The translations under genes were made by a program, and so were the position numbers. A stretch of DNA of 64,000 nucleotides from Rheum nobile (taxonomy: Eukaryota > Streptophyta > Magnoliopsida > Caryophyllales > Polygonaceae), in the NCBI GenBank assembly GCA_027886185.1, contig WOAB01000563.1, positions 7,254,001 through 7,318,000 on the forward strand. The letters are read 5' to 3'. This document shows, piece by piece, positions 1 to 10,186 of the stretch (its first letter is position 1; each line of letters opens with the position of its first letter). The notes beneath the pieces were generated by a model that ran no database searches, was not told the origin of the DNA, and was given only the letters and a program-made list of their open reading frames with translations.

Positions 1-1308
1 AACAACATCCACTATTCGTATGACAAGTTGATCCTAGATACTCATTCAAATCTCATGCAATGGTAATTCCAATTCCTTTTCAGATATAACTAATAGCACA
101 ACCAGATACTATTAGCACTAACTAATTAAACAACCCTGAAACTGTCAAGATTCAGTTTAACAGCAGCCTTACGGATAGGAATATAGTTGGATACAATTCT
201 AGCATAACACAACCAGATACTATCCTAGAATGTAAATCAATTCTCTTCTGCATAAGACTAGCACAACCAGTTACTAATACGATGCAGTTGCTACTCTGAA
301 ATAGATATGCTCAACCAGTAACAATCTAAATCTAGCAATAGATCAATAACAATAAACCCTAGTTGCGTCCAAATAGAGATTATCAATATCAATCATAAAC
401 AACTTAAGCAAGAGAAAGATAAAAACCATGCAATAGATTAAGAACAAGAATCTCACAACTTTATCCAAACGAAAGCTTCAGCGTCTGACTAAGCCAGGGA
501 GGCTTAGTTCTTCATAACGTAGAAAAGGGAATTAGGGTTCAAAGAAAAAGATGATGATCCAAGATTGATGATAAGATGATGGAAGATTGGCAAACAAGCC
601 TTTTTTCAACCCTTAAATACTAAAGGAAAAATAAAGCTAAGTTAACCTAAAACGAAATAATAAAAAGTAATAAAATAATGCAAATAAAGAAACGGTGCGG
701 CGGACTTCAGACATCGGCGGCGGTTGCCGCATCTCCCACGGCGGGCGCCGTAATCGCGGCGGGCGCCGTAATCACTTCATAGCCAAGGTCGGTGGAAAGC
801 CAATTGCGGCGGGCGCCGTAAGGTTCACGGCGGGCGCCGTAAGGTTCACGGCGGGCGCCGTAATTACGGCGGTCGCCGTCTTTGTACGGCGGTCGCCGTC
901 TTTGTACGGCGGTCGCCGTTCTTCGGTTCAGCTCCTGAGACACTTCCGTAAAAACGCCATAACCTTTGATTCCCAACTCGGATCACGCTCATATTTTGAG
1001 GAATTGCAGTAGACTTCAAAAGCTAACTCCTAGAATTGGAATCACTCCATTTGGACATCGGAGCAGAGAGAACGAACCAATTGAATTCAGAACATTGTTC
1101 TTCTACTCTTCATTGCACTCCCTTGGCGCCTACTACTGGTGGCTTCCTCCTCAGTGTCTCATATGATCTCCAAAACCGCTCAAACACCTCCAAAAACACC
1201 AACTTCGCCCCCAAACACCATACACATGAATGTGTCTAAATCTACCCGAATGGCACCAATAAATCCTCTAATGACTCTTACTTAAGCCCTACAAAGTAGT
1301 GCTTATCA
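1..1308 (-). mobile_element. LTR (partial) of a Ty3/Gypsy element, family shared with 20221-21492
   Basis: The stretch aligns by eye with the LTR at 20221-21492. Both have a run near CTGAAACTGTCAAGATTCA, the same AT-rich body, a GC-rich palindrome array, and an end reading CTACAAAGTAG then TATCA. The right boundary at 1308 is abrupt: the next bases (1309 onward) are integrase codons of the neighbouring minus-strand element, so this LTR inserted into that gene. Read on the minus strand the LTR begins TGATAAGCAC. The left end and the rest of the element lie outside the window, so whether this is a 5' LTR or a solo LTR is unknown. No coding capacity is seen; the short open frames at 695-1239 come from the GC-rich array and are not genes. 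Confidence 0.75.
706..920. repeat. Array of CGGCG-NN-CGCCG interrupted palindromes
   Basis: About nine copies of a 14-bp interrupted palindrome lie in 215 bp. The commonest forms are ACGGCGGGCGCCGT and ACGGCGGTCGCCGT, separated by 5-30 bp spacers such as AAGGTTC or CTTTGT. The arms are constant and the central dinucleotide changes (GG, GT). The first copy, near 714, is diverged at its centre. The array sits inside an LTR whose flanks are AT-rich, so base composition jumps sharply at both edges. The same 14-mer occurs in a different element family at 8150-8710. Confidence 0.9.
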
Positions 1309-1863
1309 AATGGTCTTAGGAATGCCATGTAAGCGGACAATCTCCTTCTGGTAAACTTCGGCTAGCTTCTGGGTTTCCCATGTGGTCTTGATGGCTATGA
1401 AATGAGCACTCTTCGTAAGCCTATCCACAATTACCCAGATAGCATCTCTCTGACTTCGAGTCTTGGGTATCCCAGTGACGAAGTCCATGGAAATGTCCTC
1501 CCATTTCCATTCTGGCACGGGGAGAGGTAGCATCTCACCACCTGGTCTGCGGTGTTCGATCTTGACTTTTTGGCAAGTTAAGCACTTTGCCACAAAGTCT
1601 GCTACGTCCCACTTCATGTTTGGCCACCAAAACTTCTTCCTGAGATCCTTGTACATCTTGCTAGAGCCAGGATGCATAGAATAAGCAGATGAATGAGCTT
1701 CTCTCATCACCAACTGACGAAGACCTTCTGTGTCAGGCATACAGATCTGATCCTGAAACCAAAGTGATCCATCATCCTGAACCACAAAACTGGGAGCTTT
1801 CCCATCCATCACTTCACTGCTTAACTTTACCAAGATGATGTCATCGACTTGCTTTTCTTTGAT
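1309..1863 (-). pseudogene. Integrase fragment (zinc-binding and start of the catalytic core)
   Basis: This continues the pol frame after the TAA at 1864-1866. It has the H-H-C-C zinc-binding module, with MREAHSSAYSMHPG and then CLTCQKVK. The start of the catalytic core follows, with the first acidic residue in SMDFVTGIP and the stretch VIVDRLTKSAHF. The frame runs to RLHGIPKTI and is then cut by the LTR ending at 1308, so the second Asp and the Glu of the catalytic triad are absent. The product cannot be a working integrase. Confidence 0.88.
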
Positions 1864-4164
1864 TTAATCCAGCAGTGTAGCCTGAATCTCCATCATACTC
1901 AGGTACCCTCTACGCTGGTCATATAAGACTTCAATGTCGCATGACTCTTGGTTTAGCTTGGTCTGAGCAGTAAGTAGAGCAACTACAGTCTCATGCGTTG
2001 TCTTCCGGCTTAGTGCATCAGCTACTACATTAGCCTTGCCCGGATGATACAACAACTCCATGTCGTAGTCCTTGAGCAACTCTAGCCAGCGGCGTTGTCT
2101 CATATTTAACTCCTTCTGAGTAAATATATACTTGAGACTTTTGTGGTCGGTGAAGACTTGGCATCTTATACCGTAGAGGTAATGCCTCCAAATCTTCAGT
2201 GCAAAGACAACCGCTGCTAACTCAAGATCATGGGTCGGATAGTTTTCTTCGTAAGTCTTGAGTTGTCTAGATGCGTAAGCAATGACTCTGCCCCTTTGCA
2301 TCAAAACACAACCGAGACCACACTTGGAAGCATCACTATAGACCACATAATCGTCATTCCCCTCTGGGAGTGCTAACACGGGTGCCGAGGTCAACTGTCG
2401 CTTCAACTCCTGGAAACTGACCTCGCACTTGTCATTCCAGACAAACTTCTTGTGGACTTTGCGGAGTAGATTGGTCATAGGTAGAGCGATCTTTGAAAAT
2501 CCTTCTACGAACCTTCTATAATACCCGACAAGTCCAAGAAAACTGCATACCTCCTTCACGCTCTGGGGCTGTGTCCATTTGGCCACCGCTTCAATCTTTT
2601 GGGGATCAACCATAACCCCATTTTTATTGATCACGTGGCCTAAGAAAGCCACTTCCTTTATCCAGAATTCACATTTAGACAGTTTAGCAAAAAGCTGATG
2701 TTGTCTAAGGATCGACAAGGAAATCCGTAGATGTTCCTCATGGACTTCTTCATTCGAAGAATAGATCAAGATGTCGTCGATGAAAACCACCACGAACTTA
2801 TCCAAGTACTGGTGAAAACATCGGTTCATCAAATCCATAAAGACAGCTGGAGCATTTGTAAGCCCAAAAGGCATCACTATGAACTCATAATGACCATATC
2901 TGGTCCTAAACGCAGTTCTAGGAATGTCCTGCTCCCGAATCCTGAGTTGATGATATCCAGATCTCAGGTCGATCTTGGAGAAAACCTTTGCTCCCTGCAA
3001 TTGGTCCAATAAGTCATCAATCCTAGGCAAAGGATACTTGTTCTTGATCGTCACCTTGTTCAACTCTCGATAGTCGATACAAAGTCGGAACGATCTGTCC
3101 TTCTTTTTGACGAATAACACCGGAGCACCCCACGGCGATGCACTCGGCCTGACATAACCTTTATCAAGAAGATCTTCAAGTTGATTCTTCAATTCTTGCA
3201 TCTCAGCCGGAGCCATCCGATACGGTGATTTGGAAATCGGCGCTGTACCAGGCTCGAGATCAATAGAAAACTCAACGTCACGGTTCGGGGGTAATCCTGG
3301 AATTTCTTCCGGAAAGACATCCGAAAATTCCCTAACTACAGGAATATCAAGAATCTCAGGTCCATCCTTCTCGGGCGAATCCAAGTAGCAAAGGTACCCG
3401 ATACATCCTTGTCGTAGTAGCTTAAACGCAGCCATCGCATTGATCAGCTTGCCGTTATCAGTGTCATTTCGACCTTTGAACTTGCACACGAATTGGCCCC
3501 CGGATGACACCGTCAACGTTCTTGAACTGAAGTCGATCACCGCCTTGTGACGCGTCAGCCAATCCATAACGAGGATAATGTCGTATGGAGCCATGGCTAT
3601 GCAGATTAAATCTGCCTCGAATTCCTTACCCTGAATGGTAATCGGAAAGTCGGACAAATGCTTGGTTCCCACCAAACGTTCTCCATTAGGAAGATTAACG
3701 ACAAAAGAGTCGCACGAATCGTTGCACACTAAGTCTAACTTGCTAACACAACTATCCGAAATAAAGGAATGCGTAGCACCAGAATCAAACAGAATGCACA
3801 CTGAAGTAGAGTGAAGGTATAGAGTACCTTGAGCAATCGGAGCGTTGGGTCCATCTGCCTCACGCATCTCGTACAAGCGTTGGCCCTGACTTCCAGAAAC
3901 AGCTGGGGCCTTTCCCCTGTTCTGAGCAGTTGTCTGCACTGAAGGGCTAGGAGTCTCGGCAGGCTTAAACCTAGGTCGGTTGCTCTGATGAACTGACCCT
4001 TGCTGCGACTCTACTCCCTTCTGCTTCCCCTGCTTGCAGAACTTTTGCAGATGACCATCACGTCCACACCCAAAGCATGGCCTCTTCTCCTTCCGACACT
4101 AAGTGCTCTTGTGCCCAGCAGTACCGCAGTTATAACACTGAAATGTACTCCTGGTCTGCCCTGA
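1864..4164 (-). pseudogene. pol: zinc knuckles, aspartic protease, reverse transcriptase, RNase H
   Basis: The frame is continuous with gag (4165-5157) apart from two TAG codons at 4165-4167 and 4099-4101. After gag come two CCHC knuckles: CYNCGTAGHKST, whose last Cys follows the second TAG, and CFGCGRDGHLQKFC. From about 3810 down there is a protease active site LFDSGATHSF. RT motifs follow: LCIDYRELNKVTIKNKYPLP, FSKIDLRSGYHQ, MPFGLTNAPAVF and the catalytic VVFIDDILIYS. RNase H carries VYSDASKCGLGCVL, THDLELAAVVFAL, FTDHKSLKYIF and a final VVADALSRK. The long open stretch from 3939 to the TAA at 1864-1866 is intact. Expected role is reverse transcription of the element RNA inside the particle. 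The TAGs make it a pseudogene unless suppressed. Confidence 0.92.
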
Positions 4165-5157
4165 CTACTGAGTCGATCCTCCTTGCATCATCTCCGTCTT
4201 AGCTCGGCCGGATTTGGCGAAGTTAGACGGTGGCGCAGGGCGCTTAAAACCACCTCCCTGGTTCTGATTTTGCATCGACTTTTGTCGGTTGCGCCTCTTG
4301 GTCGACTCCTCGAGAGTTACCTCCAGCTTATAGGCACAATCCACATACTGCTCCAAGGTAGAGCATGTGTGGTGCACCATTAATGGCTTGATATCCGGGT
4401 TCATCCACTCGTGGAAGTACCAGATCTTTTGAGCCTCGCTGGTGATCTCGGCAGTGGCGTATTGTAGAAGATGGTTGAACTTAGATGCCAACTCGGTCAC
4501 TCTCAGACCATCAGTCTGAGGGTACAAGAACTCTTTATGCTTCTCCTCTCTCATAGCACGAGAGAAAAAGCGATCAACCATCTTGGTCTTGAACATCGAC
4601 CAAGTCAACACTGGGCTCTCAGCCAAACCAGTGCTCTCCCACCACTCGCTAGCCTCCTCCTTCAGTTGAAGAGAAGCGATATGGACCTTTTCGGCCTCCG
4701 TACACTCCACGTTCCTGAACAGCCTCTCCATATGGGAGAACCAATGAGTCACTGCCACTGGCTCCCCTTTCCCGTTATAGCAGTCGGGTCTCATGGAAGT
4801 AATGGTCTTAAGAGCGCGACCATAGCTGTCCCTTGCCCTAACGGCAGTCTCCTGTATCACAGGGTTTCTGGGTTCCACAACATCAGGAACCGCTGCGTGA
4901 ATAGGCACTTCTTGTGCTTGAGGCGCACTTGGTCTCAAGACATCTGCAATAGCCTGCATCACGATCCCACGGATCGCCTCAACAGTTGCAACGTCAAATA
5001 GTGTCGGTGCCTGGGACTGATCCTGACCTTCACGCCTCTGCTGGACGCGAGACTCAGACTCGTGTTCATCCTGAACACCTCTTCCTGCTGGTCTGGGGTT
5101 TTGGCTAGTCCCAGCACCAGCTCGAGTCAAATTCCTCGTGCTTCTTGGGTTCACCAT
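4165..5157 (-). CDS. gag polyprotein N-terminal part (Retrotrans_gag domain)
   Basis: A 330-residue frame starting ATG at 5157. A disordered Q/R-rich head is followed at about residues 125-270 by the plant Ty3 gag core, seen in AVTHWFSHMERLFRNVECTE, KVHIASLQLKEEASEWWE, MFKTKMVDRFFSRAMREEK and ALEYVDCAYKLE-like segments. A basic K/R tail leads to the zinc knuckles that lie beyond the TAG at 4165-4167. The stop falls in the gag-to-knuckle linker and the frame stays open on its far side, so it looks like a point mutation rather than a natural gag terminus. Gag would form the virus-like particle. Confidence 0.82.
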   Translation of the reverse strand: MVNPRSTRNLTRAGAGTSQNPRPAGRGVQDEHESESRVQQRREGQDQSQAPTLFDVATVEAIRGIVMQAIADVLRPSAPQAQEVPIHAAVPDVVEPRNPVIQETAVRARDSYGRALKTITSMRPDCYNGKGEPVAVTHWFSHMERLFRNVECTEAEKVHIASLQLKEEASEWWESTGLAESPVLTWSMFKTKMVDRFFSRAMREEKHKEFLYPQTDGLRVTELASKFNHLLQYATAEITSEAQKIWYFHEWMNPDIKPLMVHHTCSTLEQYVDCAYKLEVTLEESTKRRNRQKSMQNQNQGGGFKRPAPPSNFAKSGRAKTEMMQGGSTQ

Positions 5158-5443
5158 CTATTTACCGATCAAATTCCAAGCATTCAATACATTAATATTA
5201 TGCAATACTTATGCAATATACCAACGTAAATAAATTACTCAGAATAGATCAACTTGGCATTTTATAGATGAACCTTCGAATTAATACACAAGTTACACAT
5301 AAGTCTACCATTCGAGCGATAGGACAATGTTGCTCGAAGATATAAGTGTTTCTCAGAGTACTTGCCGCAATACTGAAATATTACACAAAGTACAACTGGA
5401 ATACTAAGAAAGGAACTACTGTGATAGGCAACGCCAAATCTCA

Positions 5444-6358
5444 TCAAGGCGTTCCAAAATGTCTCCCATACGACTGGCTACTCGTGCATGGTCTCTTCGG
5501 GCTAGGCTCACCATCGAGCTCTGGCGATGGGTTTCGCACCCTGCTTGACTCTGAAGCACATAGTCCTAGCTCAGTCATGGTAAAGTATGGGTCGTCCATG
5601 ACTGGTCCTCCTATTGCAGCCCTCCTCTGAGTACTGGCGATCAGCTCATCCCTCTGACGCTGCTGTTCTGCGGAGATTACCTCGCTCTGGCGGAGAATCT
5701 CCTGCAGCTCGGATTTCGACCTCCATCTCCTTGGAGTAGGGATAGGCTGAGATTCCCTGTCACTTCTCCCAATACCGTACTCGGTATACAGTGCCTCCCA
5801 ATCAGCTTCTGACATGGATGCGTACTCTGGCACTGGTGACAATCCTGTACCGGGCTCCTGATTCTGCCCTCCAAGGTCCAACTTTGGATCATCTTCTGGA
5901 TCATCCTCTATGGGATCCTCATCCTCGGGATCATCCTCGATGGGATCCTCATCCTCGATGGGATCCTCATCCTCGGAATCATCCTCGATCATATCCTCGT
6001 CCTCGACAGGATCTTGCTCAAGCATCTCCTCTTCCTCCTCCTCGTACTCGATCTCCTCGGGAATTGGTCCCAGCAGAAAGTCGTCTTGGTAAACCCCTTG
6101 TTCATACCTTGACAACTCGTCTTCCTGCTCCCATTCCTGTACTCCCTCCACCCTTGGTGGCGGCACAGGTGCAGGTCTAGGGACCATAGCATTCCTGGCT
6201 ACAAGGACAAATGACTCGGGGAGAACGTGCTTGACGTCTTCGGGTGGGCTACTCGGGCCTCCAACCTCGAAACATCGCTGAGGTAACGGAAAATCTAGCC
6301 TCGGCTGATCCGACTTGGCGTCTTCCGACCCCCTACCAATAGAAAAGCAGACACCCAT
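5444..6358 (-). CDS. Extra acidic ORF between PBS and gag (function unknown)
   Basis: An open frame of about 304 residues from the ATG at 6358; an in-frame ATG at 6406 would add 16 residues. It lies between the primer-binding site and gag on the element's coding strand and is not in frame with gag. The middle (about residues 115-185) is a run of Glu/Asp with repeated EDEDPIEDDPED units, encoded by a local tandem repeat at roughly 5885-6005. The C-terminal half is polar, with PTPRRWRSKSELQEILRQSE and a coiled-coil-like SAEQQRQRDELIAS. No enzymatic motif is recognised. Some plant Gypsy elements carry an additional ORF, usually after pol; one ahead of gag is less common. It may be element-encoded or captured host sequence. 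Confidence 0.6.
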   Translation of the reverse strand: MGVCFSIGRGSEDAKSDQPRLDFPLPQRCFEVGGPSSPPEDVKHVLPESFVLVARNAMVPRPAPVPPPRVEGVQEWEQEDELSRYEQGVYQDDFLLGPIPEEIEYEEEEEEMLEQDPVEDEDMIEDDSEDEDPIEDEDPIEDDPEDEDPIEDDPEDDPKLDLGGQNQEPGTGLSPVPEYASMSEADWEALYTEYGIGRSDRESQPIPTPRRWRSKSELQEILRQSEVISAEQQRQRDELIASTQRRAAIGGPVMDDPYFTMTELGLCASESSRVRNPSPELDGEPSPKRPCTSSQSYGRHFGTP

Positions 6359-6550
6359 CCTATCGAACAATAAGGAAGGAATTAGTCTTTCTAGACATAG
6401 AAACAAGCTTACTATATCAGACTATAAAGAAGATACGACTATGAACGGTGTTTTGAAATTCTTTTCAGAATGAAAATTCAGAGCCCTTTTAAAGCATTTT
6501 CAAAAATGGATAAATGATTTATAAAATCCCAAACCCGTTTTAAAACCTTT

Positions 6551-6564
6551 GGCTCTGATACCAC
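6551..6564 (-). promoter_or_regulatory. Primer-binding site (initiator Met tRNA type)
   Basis: On the minus strand this reads GTGGTATCAGAGCC, the standard plant LTR-element site complementary to the 3' end of initiator methionine tRNA (TGGTATCAGAGC). It begins four bases after the end of the LTR at 6568, the expected arrangement for minus-strand DNA priming. Confidence 0.92.
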
Positions 6565-8149
6565 AACTGTAACACCCCCAAAACTTAACCCTTTTGGAAA
6601 GGTATTACCGCCAGTGACCCCAGTGTTCCTTACCGAGATCACCCAAGGCTTTACCATAAAAATACAATTTATGAAATGCAATTGATACACAATGATCAAG
6701 CATTAAATTCCAAAACATAACATTGTCAAGGAAATAAGAGTTACGGGATCACAACCCAATCCCGAATAGGTCAAAACATAGTTTAAACCAAACACAGCGG
6801 AAGACTAAGAAAGTATATTACAAACGGAGTTATTGTCCAAAGGATCATAACCTGATTAAAGAAATAATTAAAACATTCAAAAACCACCGCCGACTCCATA
6901 GTCCTTCTAATCTTCTGAGCTACTTCTTAACTGATGTGCCGAATCGAACGGATGACACCAGCCAACCATGCAAGGAAAAATATTGGTTGGTTAGTCTAAA
7001 TGAATAGACTAGCAAGGGTATAAAGCAGACTGGTTCGAAGCAGTCATATTAGGTTAGACTCATCGCTTCTCGGATAATAACCGATAACGGTAGTCAACCA
7101 TCATATTCCTACTAGAATAAACAAGAGGTATGCACAAGAGAAGATTCTGGAAGACTGAATCTTCACAGAAATCGACTCGAAAGAAGACTCCAACTGAAAT
7201 GAGTCTTTAAGGAAGTATGACAAATCTGGAGAGTTACAGAATCATTCAACAATGATTTAAAACTGACTGAGATGCTTCGGTTCACGACCAACCTCATCGC
7301 CTACAGCGAATCTAGATTGGAAAGAGAACGTACTATATTCAAGTCAAGACGAGTTTTCCTAGCTGCACTATAACTTAGATGCACTACTCGCCCAAGGTGT
7401 ATTAATTATGTGCGTCAAGGTAGCACTTATCTGATTTATGTTTCAAAAACACACATCACATTATAGACTTTTACATGTGTACCCCACCAGTGGGACGACA
7501 CATCTTAGTATATGTTTCGTCGAGAGTGACGTATACCGAAAGGTTTGTGACACCAGCTAAGTGTCCTGTCTCTACACACATGTGTAAGAGACCGATCATG
7601 ATCATAGAATAGTACCAGATGGGGACGAGCCACCCCGATACCAGATTATAAAGAAATGACTGGACAGAGTCCGAGTAACGTTCCTATTTAACAGTGCTAA
7701 CTAAACAGTTACAGCACAACAACAGTTACAGGATAAATCCACATAAAGGCCCGAAAGGCGATCACAAATAATAGCGTTGTTCTAACAGATATACAACCTA
7801 TTATATGATTTTCAAAACAGTTTATCAAAACCGTTTCCAGACAAACAGAATATTCATTCCAAATTAATTACTCAGATAAACTACTGATAATTAATGTAAA
7901 TATGGAACGAATGAGCAAGAGCGAACCGCCACTTGCCTTACTCCGCGGAATAGTCTAAAGACGTCTACTGGATTCTGGGCTCGACACGGTATAGTTCCGA
8001 CAGCACAACAACCTTCGAGTCGACCCATAAAAGGAACCCTAAGTTAGATCCGACATAAACGGTACGAATCTAAACACGGCAAAAGAACACGAAAGGAAAG
8101 ACACCACGACGACAACCGACCAAGCCAAAGCCACGAAGGCGTTCTGGGC

Positions 8150-8235
8150 ACTGGCGGCGGTCGCCGTTCTTGGCGGTGGTCACCGTATTCATCACGGCGG
8201 TCGCCGTGAAGAACACGGCGGTCGCCGTGACGAAC
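8150..8235. repeat. Small array of CGGCG-NN-CGCCG palindromes
   Basis: Four copies: GGCGGCGGTCGCCG, a decayed GGCGGTGGTCACCG, ACGGCGGTCGCCGT, and ACGGCGGTCGCCGT again, spaced about 20-25 bp. The equivalent place in the related LTR at 62938 carries a matching array at 63715-63785. Confidence 0.85.
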
Positions 8236-8554
8236 TCAAACGACACAGAACGAGAGAAATCTCACCCCAAAACACGAGCGCGTTTCGACCCTTTTCATCC
8301 TGGCTTGGTTTCTGACCTTCACAAAGGCTGCTGGAAACACCACTAACAACACCGACGAAAGCTTTGAAATTTCCGGCGAGAGGCGAATTTGGCAGAGGTT
8401 TGGTGCTTGGATGGCTCAAAACCTCTCCCCCAGCACCTCCTTTTATAGCCAACACATCTGGAGTTCGAAGACGAGGGCCTAGAGCTACTGCGGTGCTCGC
8501 CAGAAACAACACCGGTGACCAACGGGCAACGACTGCTGGGCAACGATGACGGCA

Positions 8555-8710
8555 CTTACGGCGGTCGCCGTAATTTACGGCGGTCGTCGCGGCATGACAC
8601 ATCAGCTGCCTCCTCGGGTGTTGGAACGGCGGGCGCCGTATCTTTACGGCGGTCGCCGTGCTTGGGTCTCACGACGGCGGTCGCCGCGACTTTACGGCGG
8701 TCGCTGTGAC
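8555..8710. repeat. Second array of CGGCG-NN-CGCCG palindromes in the LTR
   Basis: Six copies in about 155 bp, mainly TACGGCGGTCGCCGT, with one GG-centred copy near 8627 and decayed copies near 8580 and 8700. Spacing is irregular. The sister LTR (63188-63375) has the array at the same position but with different spacers and a 21-bp periodicity, so the array turns over faster than the LTR around it. Confidence 0.85.
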
Positions 8711-8957
8711 CCTTTTTCCCGCCCGTTCAGCTTTGAACGGATAAGACATTAAACCGGGATAAAAATTATCGTACGCGAACGACAATTAAAATCTAAGTCA
8801 TCTTGTCTGTATATTATTTCACTGATAAAAATATTACAGATACAGAGCACATTACAGAATGTCTCAAGCTATCTGAATTAAATCCGACGTACACAACGGG
8901 TACTCTGGAAAATTCCATAATTCCCAAAATAACCTTACAAAAATACGGGGTATCACA

Positions 8958-9234
8958 CGAACGCTGTTTATTGGGCGTTATCCTAGCTGGGCTTAAGGAA
9001 GAATCGAAGGCAGAGGTAAGGATTCACAAGCCTTCTAGTGTATTTAAAGCAGTTAACCTTGCTTTTGAGTTTGAGGCCAAAACAAGAGGAAACAAAAGCC
9101 CTATACAAACTCTTGCTTCTTTCCAACTCACAACCTCTACCAACCCGAACAACAAGCAACAACAAGTATCTTCTACAACATCAACAACAAACATTTCTGG
9201 TCTGGGCCAATCTCCTATATATCTACTAAACTAG
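8958..9234 (+). pseudogene. gag fragment of another LTR retrotransposon
   Basis: Immediately outside the LTR border at 8957 the plus strand encodes VILAGLKEESKAEVRIHKPS followed by VFKAVNLAFEFEAKTRGNK, the C-terminal end of a plant Ty3-type gag core, then a T/S/N/Q-rich tail to the stop at 9234. No upstream gag is present, so the minus-strand element inserted into this older copy. No zinc knuckle or pol follows; LINE-derived sequence begins within about 200 bp. Confidence 0.7.
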
Positions 9235-9394
9235 AATCTAATTACGCCACGTGACACTTCCTCATTAAAATCGCCACATGTCATTTTCTCCTTTTTTTAC
9301 TTTTAGAAAATAAATTTAATTATAAACCAAGGATTTGTATCCTAAACTTGTCACTAATCTCTTCCTAATTAAATACAAATCAAGCACAAAGATT

Positions 9395-10186
9395 TCAAAA
9401 TCTTATGAAAATCAATACGGGCCTTGGCTAAGGACTCCTCATTTGTCCCTTGTTAGCTCCACTACATCATCCTTGACTGGTGATAAGACCTCTTCTCCAA
9501 TGAAATCTAAATGTGACCGTACAAGCCTTGATTCAATCCTACACACTGAGACAGAGGATTCTATGATTGGTGATTGCCAAAATACTCCTACAAATGAAGT
9601 CAACAATATTACTCAGTAAGTTCAGCTTATTGAAGTAATGCACCTCAAAATGTTCCCTGTCAAGCAACACAGAATTTACACTCTATTGATCTCACTGCTG
9701 CTTCTGTTGATGCAATATGTGTCACTCATTCTGATGTTGCTTCTCAATCTTTTAATACTTTTGTGGGACCAGCTATTTCTCCTGTGGGACCAGATATTTC
9801 TCTTGTGGGACCAACTATTAATTCTACTCAGTTATCCCTCAGTATAAATCAAGCACCTTCTGCTCAGCCAATTGAGCAGCTCACATTGAAAGAGAAGCAA
9901 GATGTATTTATTGGTTCTTCTATTCCCAATGCTTCACCACAACAAAAGAAAAGCTGGAAAAGAATTGATCGGCTAAATGGGGACCCTTCACAGCTTGCCC
10001 CTATGACTAGTTCTCTGACTGTCCCTACCCACCCTCAGAAAAGAGGTTGTCCTCTTCAACCAGCCTCCACCCCACCAAAATCCAAAAAGAGTAAACTGAT
10101 TGATGTCTCCATCTCAATCCAAAATAATGTTTCCAACACTTTTATATCGGCGGAAGAGGAGGAATCCTATTTCTGCCGAAAGCAAG
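9395..10186 (+). pseudogene. LINE ORF1 remnant
   Basis: Ahead of ORF2 a broken frame carries QYGPWLRTPHL, which resembles the FGPWLRA-like segment after the zinc knuckle in plant LINE ORF1 proteins. A long Ser/Thr/Pro/Gln-rich tail follows, with a short repeat GPAISPVGPDISLVGP near 9763. The frame shifts at least once, near 9620-9760. The zinc knuckle is not seen. ORF1 proteins bind LINE RNA; this copy is non-functional and its 5' limit is uncertain. Confidence 0.55.

Larger units (their letters stand above)
1309..8957 (-). mobile_element. Ty3/Gypsy LTR retrotransposon (chromovirus-like), 3' truncated
   Basis: Reading the minus strand, the order is 5' LTR (8957-6568), a primer-binding site (6564-6551), an acidic ORF (6358-5444), gag (5157-4165), zinc knuckles, protease, reverse transcriptase, RNase H and integrase, ending abruptly at 1309 where another LTR has inserted. 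Integrase following RNase H is the Gypsy order. The RT and integrase read like plant chromoviruses of the Tekay/Del type, and a long LTR fits that group, but the part of integrase that would carry a chromodomain is missing, so the lineage is inferred. Three in-frame stops interrupt gag-pol, so this copy is inactive. Confidence 0.85.
6568..8957 (-). mobile_element. 5' LTR of the minus-strand Ty3/Gypsy element
   Basis: On the minus strand the LTR starts TGTGATACCCCGTATTTT at 8957 and ends GGGGGTGTTACA at 6568, four bases before the PBS. The TG...CA ends and the imperfect terminal inverted repeat (TGTRAYACCCC) define the borders, giving about 2,390 bp. The start and the first kilobase match the plus-strand LTR beginning at 62938. 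Two palindrome arrays lie near the U3 end (8150-8235 and 8555-8710). The long stretch 6700-8100 holds no gene. The partner LTR lies outside the window. Confidence 0.85.

Noticed and set aside
695..1239. Three overlapping open frames rich in Gly/Arg and hydrophobic residues
   Set aside because: They come from the GC-rich palindrome array and LTR sequence, no domain, no conserved start, and both strands are open.
5791..6180. Plus-strand frames with Ser-rich or DPHPR repeats
   Set aside because: They are the opposite strand of the acidic ORF repeat; the minus-strand frame is longer and follows the element's orientation.
8192..8752. Several frames of 60-136 codons on both strands
   Set aside because: They lie in the LTR and are open only because the CGGCG array lacks stop codons.
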